A DNA stretch of 21,399 nt from NCBI GenBank assembly GCA_964559835.1, contig CAZLJE010000055.1:1-21399 (forward strand). The letters run 5' to 3'. The notes below the pieces were generated by a model, which searched no databases, had not been told where the DNA came from, and worked only from the letters and a program-made list of their open reading frames with translations. Source of the stretch: DAISJI01 sp964559835. Its GTDB lineage: Bacteria > Acidobacteriota > Terriglobia > Terriglobales > Acidobacteriaceae. Below, in pieces: positions 1 to 6,115 of the stretch (the stretch's first letter is position 1; every line of letters starts with the position of its first letter). A program made the position numbers and the translations under genes.

Positions 1-669
1 ACGCAGGAAGAGTTCTTCCATACCTTCAACGCGCTGCACGAGTCGATGAAGCAGATCATCATCGCCAGCGACCGCCCGCCGAAAGAGCTGGCGGAGATCG
101 AAGACCGGCTGCGCTCGCGGTTCGAGTGGGGCTTGATCGCCGACATCCAGCCGCCCGACCTGGAGACGAAGGTCGCCATCCTGCAAAAGAAGGCCGAGCA
201 GCACAAGGTGACCATCCCGACGGACGTGGCGCTGTATATCGCGTCCAACATCCGCAGCAACGTGCGCGAGCTGGAAGGCGCGCTGGTGCGGCTGGTGGCG
301 ATGGCGTCGTTGCAGGGGCGGGAGATCACGCTGCCGTTCGCGCAGGACGCGCTGAAGAATTCGATCGACGCGCAGCAGCGGAAAGTCACGATCGATTCCA
401 TCCAGAAGTCAGTCGCGGAGCAGTTCGGGCTGCGTCTGCACGAGATCAAGGCGAAGAACAACTCGCGGGCGATCGTCTATCCGCGGCAGATCGCGATGTA
501 TCTGGCGAAGCACCTGACGGATTCGTCGCTGCCGGAGATCGGGCGCCAGTTCGGCGGCAAGCACCACACCACCGTGCTGCACTCGATCGACAAAATCGAG
601 GAATGCCGCAAGACGGACAAGGACCTGAACCGGATGATCAATAAGCTGACGGAGACGCTGCAGGGATAG
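1..669 (+). CDS. dnaA: Chromosomal replication initiator DnaA, C-terminal part (5' end outside window)
   Basis: The reading frame is open from base 1, so the gene begins upstream of the window; 222 codons of the C-terminal half are present. DnaA binds DnaA boxes at oriC and, as an ATP-bound AAA+ filament, melts the origin. Visible parts are the end of the AAA+ domain (sensor I region IIIASDRPPKEL, the arginine-finger segment RLRSRFEWGL), the lid and sensor II region (NVRELEGALVRLVA), and domain IV with the family signature IGRQFGGKHHTTVLHSIDKI, a helix-turn-helix that reads the DnaA box. The C-terminus looks intact and full length. A strong hairpin terminator follows directly, so dnaA is not co-transcribed with dnaN, which lies almost 2 kb further on. 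Identity is certain from the signature. Confidence 0.97.
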   Translation, partial: TQEEFFHTFNALHESMKQIIIASDRPPKELAEIEDRLRSRFEWGLIADIQPPDLETKVAILQKKAEQHKVTIPTDVALYIASNIRSNVRELEGALVRLVAMASLQGREITLPFAQDALKNSIDAQQRKVTIDSIQKSVAEQFGLRLHEIKAKNNSRAIVYPRQIAMYLAKHLTDSSLPEIGRQFGGKHHTTVLHSIDKIEECRKTDKDLNRMINKLTETLQG

Positions 670-695
670 TTTCAGTTTCGAGTTTCAGTTTCGAG
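670..695 (+). repeat. Perfect 13-bp tandem duplication after the dnaA stop codon
   Basis: The unit TTTCAGTTTCGAG occurs twice without a gap (670-682 and 683-695), starting one base after the dnaA stop codon and ending at the first base pairs of the terminator hairpin. Each unit is itself a 6+7 repeat of GTTTC-type words. Its position between stop codon and terminator matches that of the 7-bp arrays behind dnaN, gyrB and the aldehyde dehydrogenase gene, so it is probably a relative of that family with a different sequence. Confidence 0.85.
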
Positions 696-728
696 AAGGC
701 ACGGTGATGAGCCGTGCCTTTTGTAATT
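696..728 (+). terminator. Intrinsic terminator of dnaA
   Basis: A perfect 9-bp stem, AAGGCACGG (696-704) with CCGTGCCTT (712-720), closes a 7-nt loop and is followed by the T-rich stretch TTGTAATTT. It lies 27 nt past the dnaA stop codon. Confidence 0.85.
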
Positions 729-764
729 TGGCGAGATCGATAACGCGCTTGGAGTTGGTGCGAA

Positions 765-1304
765 TTAGTTCAAAACGTGCCCCAAATGGTGTCCCACATG
801 AGTAGGTTTGGCACGTCTCGGTCGCAAGGTCCAGGGTAGACCAAACAATGCCAAGGAAAGAAGCGACGTTGTGGACGGCTCGGGAACGGATTTGGAAACT
901 GTAAGGGTGCCACTGTTAAACGCAGGCGTAAACAGAACGGCTTCGTGGACCCCGGGTGTGACGAACGATGCTATGTCGAAAAAGAAGGCATATACGGGGC
1001 CGGTACTCGTTTCGACGTTTAGAATCGCGCCATAGCACAGGTCATTCACGTTGATCATGAAATAGATTTGCCCGCCGCAGTTTTTGCTTGAATCAAGCTG
1101 ACTGCAGGGGAACGATACCCATGGCGGTCTTACGGTTATGAAATCGGACACCGTGAGCTGAAAACTCATCGGTACTGGGGTCCCAGTCACGACAGGAGAT
1201 CCTACGCCGTTGAAGGTATAGACGACGTAATCCGCATGGCACGGGATTGCACTTACCACAATGGCGAACAAGAAAACGCAAAGCAAGCGGCAACGCGGCG
1301 GCAT
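765..1304 (-). CDS. PEP-CTERM sorting domain protein, secreted
   Basis: This 179-residue protein opens with a signal peptide (MPPRCRLLCVFLFAIVVSAIPCHA, cleavage probably after residue 24). The middle is beta-rich, with a pair of cysteines near SFPCSQLDSSKNCGG, and no enzymatic motif was recognised. Near the C-terminus is a PEP-CTERM signal: VPEPSTTSLLSLALFGL, a hydrophobic stretch, then the basic cluster RPRRAK. Such proteins are handled by exosortase in Gram-negative bacteria that make exopolysaccharide. Unusually, about 13 further residues (PTHVGHHLGHVLN) follow the basic cluster, where most family members end. The start is supported by GGAGG about 10 nt upstream and a TATAAT box before that. 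The gene points towards dnaA and lies in the unusual dnaA-dnaN gap. The function of the mature domain is unknown. Confidence 0.75.
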   Translation of the reverse strand: MPPRCRLLCVFLFAIVVSAIPCHADYVVYTFNGVGSPVVTGTPVPMSFQLTVSDFITVRPPWVSFPCSQLDSSKNCGGQIYFMINVNDLCYGAILNVETSTGPVYAFFFDIASFVTPGVHEAVLFTPAFNSGTLTVSKSVPEPSTTSLLSLALFGLPWTLRPRRAKPTHVGHHLGHVLN

Positions 1305-1314
1305 GGGTCACTGA

Positions 1315-1332
1315 CCTCCGTCGTGCATTATA
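1315..1332 (-). promoter_or_regulatory. Promoter -10 box and ribosome binding site of the PEP-CTERM gene
   Basis: On the minus strand TATAAT (complement of 1327-1332) stands 22 bases before the start codon, and GGAGG (complement of 1315-1319) lies between them. No good -35 hexamer is visible at 17-18 bp. A start site near 1320 would give a very short leader of about 16 nt. Confidence 0.45.
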
Positions 1333-1518
1333 GGTGCGTGTTTTAGTGCGTGCGGTGATGAACGTCACGAAGCCGCGGGCGAAACTCCAGCAGGGGGTCA
1401 TGTCTAAACTGCGGGACAGTGAGATCGGCGGAATCGCAGATTGCGGAATGCAGCGGCCGAGCTTGCTCGTGCACGCTTCTCATGCGAGAGAATTACCACG
1501 ACGGCCGGGATGGGACGG

Positions 1519-1992
1519 CTACGCCTGCCGGCGGGGATGCGCGGAAGGAGGAGGCACTTGGGGCGGTACCCGCTCTCTCCATTGCACCGAGGGGAAGAGC
1601 TGTCTCATTGCGACCTCTATGGAGCTAACGGTCTCCAGGATCAGTTTCTTTTGCAATTCGTCCGAGGCCAGGTAGTGAGAGGCCGAGAGAACTTCCAGCG
1701 AGTTCCTCAGACGGTGATTCAGCTCCGCAACCCGCTCCAATTCTCGTCGCGTAGCATCGTGTCTTTCCTTGCGCGCAAGCAGCACCACGAGGGCAGCCAA
1801 TCCCGTTCCAACCCCTACGAGCGTCGCCTGTGCGCCGGCGTGAAGCTCCGCCTTGACACCAATGTCCTGCATCGTCATGTCGACGAAGTAGCTGAAACAC
1901 CCGAACACGACCATGACGGCGACAGAAGCGAGCAATGTGCTGCTGCGTCGGTCGGCGATCTTGCCGATCCATTGGCCAATGCGAGCAAGCAT
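1519..1992 (-). CDS. Two-TM membrane protein with a histidine-kinase-like H-box but no ATPase domain
   Basis: The 157-residue product has two hydrophobic segments (about residues 19-39 and 53-73), then a charged helix leading into ERVAELNHRLRNSLEVL, which resembles the phosphoacceptor H-box (N-H-R-x-R-N-S-L) of HisKA_2/HWE-type sensor kinases, with His93 as the candidate site. A second helix (residues 110-135) would complete a dimerisation hairpin. The protein then ends in a proline-rich tail without any N, G1 or G2 box, so it cannot be a kinase on its own. It may be a truncated kinase, a phosphotransfer partner, or a helical protein with a coincidental motif. The ATG follows a purine-rich GAAAGGA that is somewhat distant. 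A short ORF lies 31 bp upstream on the same strand. Reality of the gene is likely, function unknown. Confidence 0.6.
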   Translation of the reverse strand: MLARIGQWIGKIADRRSSTLLASVAVMVVFGCFSYFVDMTMQDIGVKAELHAGAQATLVGVGTGLAALVVLLARKERHDATRRELERVAELNHRLRNSLEVLSASHYLASDELQKKLILETVSSIEVAMRQLFPSVQWRERVPPQVPPPSAHPRRQA

Positions 1993-2023
1993 GACGGCAC
2001 CCGTCCTTTCTGGGTGCGGCCGG

Positions 2024-2278
2024 CTAGCGCGTGTACGCAGATTCGGCGTTTAGCCGGTACATATCGAGCTTATTCGCTTCATAACTCGCGTTTGCAAGAC
2101 GTAAGTAGATGAAGCGCAAATTGGCGTTTGCCGGGTTTCCCGTTATCAAACCACTATTTACATAAGATGCAACAATATCGGCGACCATCTCTTGTCCGAA
2201 CACCAGGCCGGGAACGTCACGGTTTCCGCTGACGCGATGTTGGTGCTTGCGGAAAACGGCGGCCGCGCCGGGCAGCAT
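2024..2278 (-). CDS. Short hypothetical ORF, possibly the end of a broken gene
   Basis: This 84-codon ORF starts immediately after an in-frame TAG (2279-2281). The part from about residue 24 on (VPGLVFGQEMVADIVASYVN, later NLRFIYLRLANASYEANKLD) has the composition of a folded helical protein, while the first 20 residues look less natural. The same frame continues open upstream of the TAG for some 40 codons, which suggests that the ORF could be the remnant of a longer gene interrupted by a stop, or that translation begins internally. It lies 31 bp upstream of the H-box membrane protein on the same strand and could be co-transcribed. No family was recognised. Confidence 0.35.
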   Translation of the reverse strand: MLPGAAAVFRKHQHRVSGNRDVPGLVFGQEMVADIVASYVNSGLITGNPANANLRFIYLRLANASYEANKLDMYRLNAESAYTR

Positions 2279-2656
2279 CTACTCTGCTTCGGGACCGCTT
2301 TTGCACGAAATCGCCGCGTCTTCCTCAACCGAGGCTGTGGACGAGCGCTGGATGAAAGTGGAAGGATGGGACGTTCGAGATCGAGGAGGTCGTTTTCGGG
2401 CTGTGGACACAGGCTAGCGCCTTTATGAACAGCATGTAAATCCTGGGCAAAGGGCTTTGTACAAACCACTTTTCCATGATATCCACATTTCCGAGCTCAT
2501 CGGTTTCTACTGCTGTTTCTTTATACTTTTGATATAAGTACAGCCACAGAAGTAAAGCGGTGGTTCAGGGAGTCTGGCCACCGCTCGGGAGGGACTCAGG
2601 TGAGCGAAACCACGGCAACGCGCGCTACGGACATACCCGAAGTCAAAGGGGGCGCG
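2279..2656. other. Intergenic region before dnaN with DnaA-box-like sites; possible origin segment
   Basis: No convincing gene occupies this stretch. Taking TTATCCACA (or TTTTNCACA) as consensus, I see TTTTGCACG at 2299-2307 (one mismatch), ATATCCACA at 2479-2487 (one mismatch), and two minus-strand sites sharing the CCACA core at 2336-2344 and 2402-2410 (two mismatches each). The final part (2510-2545) is AT-rich relative to its surroundings. The dnaA-dnaN interval is a common place for oriC in bacteria, but no perfect box is present, and a stronger candidate may lie upstream of dnaA outside the window. Confidence 0.3.
2530..2538 (+). promoter_or_regulatory. Extended -10 promoter of dnaN
   Basis: TGATATAAG contains TATAAG at 2533-2538 preceded by the TG of an extended -10 element, inside an AT-rich patch. 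No clear -35 hexamer is seen at 16-18 bp, as is usual for extended -10 promoters. Transcription would begin near 2545, about 110 nt before the preferred dnaN start. Confidence 0.45.
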
Positions 2657-3775
2657 ATGGAAATCACGGTCACAAAGGCAGAGCTGCTCAAAGAACTGAC
2701 GGCGACGCAAGGCGTGGTGGAGCGAAAGACCACGATCCCCATCCTGTCGAACTTCCTGTTCGAAGCCGCCGGCGACCGGCTCTTCATCACCGCCACCGAT
2801 CTCGATTTGAGCTTGCGTACCTCCTGCGGCGCCGAAATCAAGAAAGAGGGCGCGTGCACGATCCCCGCGCGCAAGCTGTTCGATTACGTGAAACTGCTCG
2901 GCGACGGAAAAATGTCCATCAAGCTGATGGAGAACCACTGGGTGAACATCCGCAGCGGCCGGTCGAACACGAAGATGGTCGGCATGGCGCGCTCGAATTT
3001 CCCCAGCCTGCCGGCGTTTCCTGAAAAAGACATCTACAAGCTGCCGGCGTCGGCGCTGCACAAGATGATTTCGAAGACGATCTTCGCGATCTCGAATGAG
3101 GAATCCCGCTACACGCTCAACGGCGCGCTGCTGGTGCTCAAAGCGGAGTCGATGACGATGGTGGCCACCGACGGACATCGCCTGGCGCATATCGAGAACA
3201 ACACCGCGAAGCCGTCCGTCAGCGGCGAAATGCGGATATTGGTCCCGAAGAAAGCGATGGCAGAACTCAACACGCTGCTCGGCGATTACGACGGCGAGTT
3301 CGTCGAGTTCGCCAAAGACGACAGCACGCTGTTCTTCCGCCTGGGATCACGCGTGCTGACCTCGCGCCAGTTGACCGGGCAATTCCCGAATTACGAAGCG
3401 GTGCTGCCGCGTGACAACAGCAAGTCCGTGACGCTCGCGACGGAGCAGTTCGCCGGCGCCATCCAGCGCGTCGCGCAGTTCGCCGACGAGCGCAGCGGGG
3501 CCATCAAGCTGCGCCTGGACAAGAACGAGCTCAAGGTTTCATCGTCGTCGAGCGACGCCGGCGAATCCGAAGATTCGATCGAAACCGCCTACACCGGCGA
3601 CGCGGTGATGATTGGCTTCAACAGCGCGTACCTGCTGGATTTCCTGAAGAACGCCGGCTCCCCGGAAATAAGGCTGGAGTTCAAGGATTCGCAGAGCGCC
3701 GGACAGATGCGCCCCGACGAGCCCACCGACAGCGAGTACAAGTACCGCTACATCGTGATGCCGATGCGGATCTGA
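2657..3775 (+). CDS. dnaN: DNA polymerase III sliding clamp (beta subunit)
   Basis: DnaN forms the ring-shaped dimer that tethers DNA polymerase III to the template and recruits repair and initiator-inactivation proteins. The product (372 residues, usual length about 366-375) begins MEITVTKAELLKEL and carries the conserved GVVERKTTIPILSNFLFEA, the middle-domain stretch SRYTLNGALL followed by VATDGHRLAHIE, and the C-terminal YRYIVMPMRI. The C-terminal MPMR forms part of the peptide-binding pocket. I chose ATG 2657 because family members begin at MEF/MEI and AAAGGGGG lies 6-7 nt upstream. An in-frame GTG at 2600 with GGGAGG before it would add 19 residues and cannot be excluded. A terminator follows, so the gene appears monocistronic. 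Confidence 0.96.
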   Translation: MEITVTKAELLKELTATQGVVERKTTIPILSNFLFEAAGDRLFITATDLDLSLRTSCGAEIKKEGACTIPARKLFDYVKLLGDGKMSIKLMENHWVNIRSGRSNTKMVGMARSNFPSLPAFPEKDIYKLPASALHKMISKTIFAISNEESRYTLNGALLVLKAESMTMVATDGHRLAHIENNTAKPSVSGEMRILVPKKAMAELNTLLGDYDGEFVEFAKDDSTLFFRLGSRVLTSRQLTGQFPNYEAVLPRDNSKSVTLATEQFAGAIQRVAQFADERSGAIKLRLDKNELKVSSSSSDAGESEDSIETAYTGDAVMIGFNSAYLLDFLKNAGSPEIRLEFKDSQSAGQMRPDEPTDSEYKYRYIVMPMRI

Positions 3776-3781
3776 AAAACA

Positions 3782-3809
3782 GGCTCAAGACGCGAGGTAC
3801 AAGGAACAA
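3782..3809 (+). repeat. 7-bp period degenerate tandem array after dnaN
   Basis: Four consecutive 7-mers, the last two being GGTACAA and GGAACAA; three of four start with GG and all end in A. The array starts 6 nt after the dnaN stop codon and ends 8 nt before the terminator stem. The unit GGTACAA is also the first unit of the array behind gyrB. Confidence 0.75.
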
Positions 3810-3817
3810 GGAAAAGC

Positions 3818-3847
3818 GGGGGCGGAGACACCGCCCCTTTTCATTTT
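3818..3847 (+). terminator. Intrinsic terminator of dnaN
   Basis: A 7-bp GC stem, GGGGCGG (3819-3825) with CCGCCCC (3831-3837), closes the loop AGACA and can be extended by a G-T pair. It is followed by TTTTCATTTT. Confidence 0.88.
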
Positions 3848-3943
3848 GGGCATAGGGACTTGCAGGAAAGGGGCCCTTACGCGTATTTTTCTTGGCACAT
3901 TGGCGGGCAAGAGGCGCAGAATCCAGGTTCGCCGGGGGCGACT

Positions 3944-4504
3944 ATGCGCGCGACCATTCTCGTACTTGCGATTGCGTTATTGAGTTGTACTGCGGCGGCA
4001 CAAGAATCAGGCGGGTTGTCGCCGAAGGCCGGAGCCTACTCCGAGAGTCTCTACACCAACGTCTACTTCGGTTTCAACTTCAAGCTGCCGCAGAACTGGA
4101 ACGTGTCGTGGGTTGCAAAGGACGGCCCGTGCGGGAATGAGTGCATCCTGCTCGACGCCCGCCACCCGGCCTATCCGAAGCCGATGCAGATGATCCAGAT
4201 CTCGGCGGAGGCGGTAAAGCCGCAAGCAACTTTGCGCGAGGCGTCGGCAGGCGTGTTCCTGGTGCAGGCGGGAGCGAAGAGGCTCGCCGAACCAAAAGAA
4301 CTGGTCGTCAATGGCATGACGCTCTACCGCACCGACTACCGGTCGCAACTGGCGAACGGAGACATGTTCCAGAGCCTTGTCCTGTTGCCGGGCAAGGAAT
4401 ACGCGGCGGTGTTTACGTTTGCCGCCAATTCGCGCCGGGACCTGGAACTGATGGTGGACGATTTCGCCAAGGCGTTCAGCAAGATGGGCGCCAAAAGCAA
4501 CTAG
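3944..4504 (+). CDS. Secreted hypothetical protein
   Basis: The protein (186 residues from ATG 3944) begins with a clear export signal, MRATILVLAIALLSCTAAAQ. Cleavage after TAAA by signal peptidase I is likely. LLSC also resembles a weak lipobox, so a lipoprotein is an alternative. The mature part is a compact alpha/beta domain with FGFNFKLPQNWNVSW near the start, a probable disulfide pair in GPCGNECILLD, and a C-terminal helix (residues about 165-182). The pattern (an amphipathic strand with LPQNW, then strands and a helix ending in a lysine-rich tail) is reminiscent of small secreted proteins with a PsbP/DUF1795-like fold, which is only an impression. A longer reading from 3860 adds 28 residues in front of the signal peptide and was rejected. 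mscL starts 15 bp downstream, so the two are probably co-transcribed. Confidence 0.8.
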   Translation: MRATILVLAIALLSCTAAAQESGGLSPKAGAYSESLYTNVYFGFNFKLPQNWNVSWVAKDGPCGNECILLDARHPAYPKPMQMIQISAEAVKPQATLREASAGVFLVQAGAKRLAEPKELVVNGMTLYRTDYRSQLANGDMFQSLVLLPGKEYAAVFTFAANSRRDLELMVDDFAKAFSKMGAKSN

Positions 4505-4519
4505 ATCGCGAGGCGGACC

Positions 4520-4933
4520 ATGAAAGGCTTCAAACAATTCCTGCTGCGCGGAAACGTGGTAGACCTGGCAGTCGGCGTCGTCATCGGCGCTGCCTTCGGC
4601 ACGGTCGTGACGGCGTTCGTGAAAGACCTGCTCACGCCCTTCATCGCCGCACTCGTCGGCAAACCTGATTTCTCCGCCTATTCGTTCGAGCTCCACGGCA
4701 GCAAGTTCCTGTACGGCGACTTCGTGAACGCCGCGATCTCGTTCCTGCTCGTCGCAGTTGCGGTGTACTTTTTCATCGTGCTGCCGATGAACAAACTGGT
4801 GGAGTGGCAGAACCGCTCCAAGGCGCCGGTGGATCCGACGACGAAGAAGTGTCCCGAGTGCCTGAGCGAGATCCCGATCGCCGCGACCCGGTGCGCCCAT
4901 TGCACGCAGACGGTGGCGGCGGCAACGGTTTAG
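4520..4933 (+). CDS. mscL: Large-conductance mechanosensitive channel MscL with C-terminal zinc ribbon
   Basis: MscL is a homopentameric inner-membrane pore that opens under membrane tension and releases solutes after osmotic downshock. The 137-residue product begins with the amphipathic N-terminal helix and the MscL signature MKGFKQFLLRGNVVDLAVGV, giving TM1 with the glycine- and alanine-rich pore lining (VGVVIGAAFGTVV), then a periplasmic loop (residues 46-70) and TM2 (71-91). After the usual cytoplasmic segment there is a CPEC...CAHC motif (Cys111, 114, 125, 128) that should bind zinc, in place of the plain helical bundle of E. coli MscL. A GAGG ribosome binding site lies about 7 nt before the ATG. 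The gene follows a secreted protein with a 15-bp gap and is closed by a terminator. Confidence 0.95.
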   Translation: MKGFKQFLLRGNVVDLAVGVVIGAAFGTVVTAFVKDLLTPFIAALVGKPDFSAYSFELHGSKFLYGDFVNAAISFLLVAVAVYFFIVLPMNKLVEWQNRSKAPVDPTTKKCPECLSEIPIAATRCAHCTQTVAAATV

Positions 4934-4954
4934 CGAGTTTCCACGTTTCAGGCC

Positions 4955-4989
4955 AGCGGCTCTCGAATCCGGGAGCCGCTCTGGTTTTG
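4955..4989 (+). terminator. Intrinsic terminator of mscL
   Basis: AGCGGCTCTC (4955-4964) pairs with GGGAGCCGCT (4971-4980) over 10 bp with one G-U, loop GAATCC, followed by CTGGTTTTG. Just before it are two GTTTC words (4936-4948) that may be a relic of a tandem repeat. Confidence 0.82.
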
Positions 4990-5041
4990 TGGGCAAATGC
5001 GAGGTGCGCGGAGGCATCTTCTTACAGCAGCAGGCTATTTC

Positions 5042-5275
5042 ATGAAGGACTTTCTTATGGGACTCGCTATCGGAGTACCGACGGGGATGCTGCTCGGCGA
5101 CCATCGCAGAGAGATTGCGGAAGCGCTGCGCAACAGATTTCGCCGGGACACGCGAGGCGTCACCAACACGGACGGCAAGAACATTGCGGCGGCGGTGAAT
5201 CGGATCGCGGAACGATCCCGCGAAGAGGCGGGCAGCCGCAACGAGAACGCCGGGTGGAGAAAAACTTCAGCGTAG
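5042..5275 (+). CDS. Small YtxH-like membrane-anchored protein
   Basis: A 77-residue protein beginning MKDFLMGLAIGVPTGMLLGD, a glycine-rich single membrane segment of the YtxH/gas-vesicle-like type (G-x-x-x-G pattern), followed by a charged, probably helical cytoplasmic tail rich in Arg and Asn. No catalytic motif. ATG 5042 was chosen because it places the hydrophobic segment at the very N-terminus; an alternative in-frame start at 4997 adds 15 less plausible residues. The ribosome binding site is weak. The next gene encodes a second protein with the same kind of anchor (MKGHVGSFLLGLGLAAAAAF), suggesting a functional pair, perhaps co-transcribed over the 48-bp gap. Confidence 0.7.
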   Translation: MKDFLMGLAIGVPTGMLLGDHRREIAEALRNRFRRDTRGVTNTDGKNIAAAVNRIAERSREEAGSRNENAGWRKTSA

Positions 5276-5323
5276 CCAGAACACCGGATCGGTTCGTCAC
5301 CAAACTCATTTCAGAGGTGAGGG

Positions 5324-5731
5324 ATGAAGGGACACGTAGGATCTTTTTTGCTCGGGCTAGGCCTGGCGGCCGCGGCTGCATTCGTTTACGACAAATACAC
5401 AAGGGGCGAGATCGACGCCAGCGAAATCGGCGAGCGCATCAAGGACGCATCGCAGGACCTTGCGCGCGACGCGGCACGCCTGAAAGACCGCGCCTCCGAC
5501 ATCGCGGCCGTCGGCGCGGTGGCCATGGTCGACATCAACGAAGCCTCGGCCGGAGATTTCGAGCGCATCGGCATTCATGATCCCGAGATGGTGGAGCGGC
5601 TCATCGAGGGGCGTCCGTATCGCAACAAGATGGACTTACTGACGCGAATGATCGTGCCGCAGGACGTCTACGAGGTGATCAAGAGCCACATCGATATCGC
5701 GCGCCCGGAGGAGTCGGTGAAGGTCGCGTAG
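5324..5731 (+). CDS. Membrane-anchored protein with YtxH-like anchor and helix-hairpin-helix domain
   Basis: The 135-residue product has a glycine/alanine membrane segment (about residues 6-22), a charged helix (25-65), and a C-terminal domain starting VDINEASAGDFERIGI and continuing with a PYRNKMDLLTRMIVPQDVY segment. This has the layout of the ComEA/T2SK-like helix-hairpin-helix domain (VDINxAsxxeLxxIpGi ... GpFxsxedLxxv), known for DNA or protein contacts. The canonical central glycine of the hairpin is replaced here (GIHDPEM), so DNA binding is uncertain. A good ribosome binding site (GAGGTGAGGG) precedes the ATG. A terminator follows 24 bp after the stop. A membrane-tethering role for the HhH domain is inferred. 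Confidence 0.75.
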   Translation: MKGHVGSFLLGLGLAAAAAFVYDKYTRGEIDASEIGERIKDASQDLARDAARLKDRASDIAAVGAVAMVDINEASAGDFERIGIHDPEMVERLIEGRPYRNKMDLLTRMIVPQDVYEVIKSHIDIARPEESVKVA

Positions 5732-5755
5732 ATCACAGATACTCGTGACGAGGAA

Positions 5756-5788
5756 CGGCGGACGAGGGCGTCCGCCGCCCTTGTTTTG
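5756..5788 (+). terminator. Intrinsic terminator after the HhH protein gene
   Basis: CGGCGGAC (5756-5763) pairs perfectly with GTCCGCCG (5770-5777), loop GAGGGC, then CCCTTGTTTTG. It separates this gene from gyrB. Confidence 0.8.
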
Positions 5789-5925
5789 TCTCACATTCTT
5801 TGTTCCTCGATGGCCGCAACGGCTGATTTGCACCAGAACTTTGTTAACGCAATTTGTACCCCGTCTAAGCTATTGAAAGGCAGTGGCTTACACCGAAGAG
5901 GAGCCAGCGGGGACAGCCCTTCTTG

Positions 5926-5934
5926 TGTTAAAAT
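5926..5934 (+). promoter_or_regulatory. Extended -10 promoter candidate for gyrB; note on the 5732-6115 gap
   Basis: The 384-bp gap between the HhH gene and gyrB contains no convincing gene. The best promoter is TGTTAAAAT (5926-5934), a TG-N-TAAAAT extended -10 element without an obvious -35 partner. Transcription would start near 5941, leaving a leader of about 175 nt that contains the hairpin element at 6051-6094. The gyrB frame is open through the leader back to 5786, but that part lacks a plausible start. Confidence 0.4.
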
Positions 5935-6050
5935 CAGAGGTGTTCCGGCGGCGCATAAGTGCAAGAAAAAACAACGAGTTGAGCGCGATTTTGGCGGTTT
6001 CGAAAAACGGGCCGCGTCGCTCGAACTGCGTCTGATAACCGGACACAAAA

Positions 6051-6094
6051 GGTCCCTCGACTGGCCGGCAAACCCGGCCGGCATCGCTCGGGAT
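6051..6094 (+). repeat. Dispersed REP-like element in the gyrB leader, copy with internal hairpin
   Basis: The ends GGTCCCTCGACT (6051-6062) and TCGCTCGGGAT (6084-6094) recur exactly and adjacent to each other at 9885-9907. Here they are separated by 21 bp (6063-6083) in which GGCCGG can pair with CCGGCC. The outer parts TCCC/GGGA and CGA/TCG also pair, so the leader RNA can fold into a stacked hairpin ending 13 nt before the AAGGA ribosome binding site (6107) of gyrB. Confidence 0.7.
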
Positions 6095-6115
6095 GACAGG
6101 TTCGTTAAGGATTTC

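Noticed and set aside
1441..2112. Plus-strand open frame of 223 codons over the H-box protein gene
   Set aside because: Translation lacks domain or membrane features, while the minus frame has two clear membrane helices and an H-box.
2158..2469. Minus-strand open frame of 103 codons upstream of the H-box protein gene
   Set aside because: Composition is proline/arginine/serine-rich and unlike a folded protein, and it overlaps a more plausible ORF in another frame.
4007..5104. Minus-strand open frame of 365 codons across the secreted protein and mscL genes
   Set aside because: It runs antisense to mscL and the signal-peptide protein, both of which are clearly coding on the plus strand.
5786..6115. 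Longer GyrB start at 5786
   Set aside because: The first 110 residues would be unlike GyrB and would cover the predicted promoter and hairpin; ATG 6116 has a good ribosome binding site.
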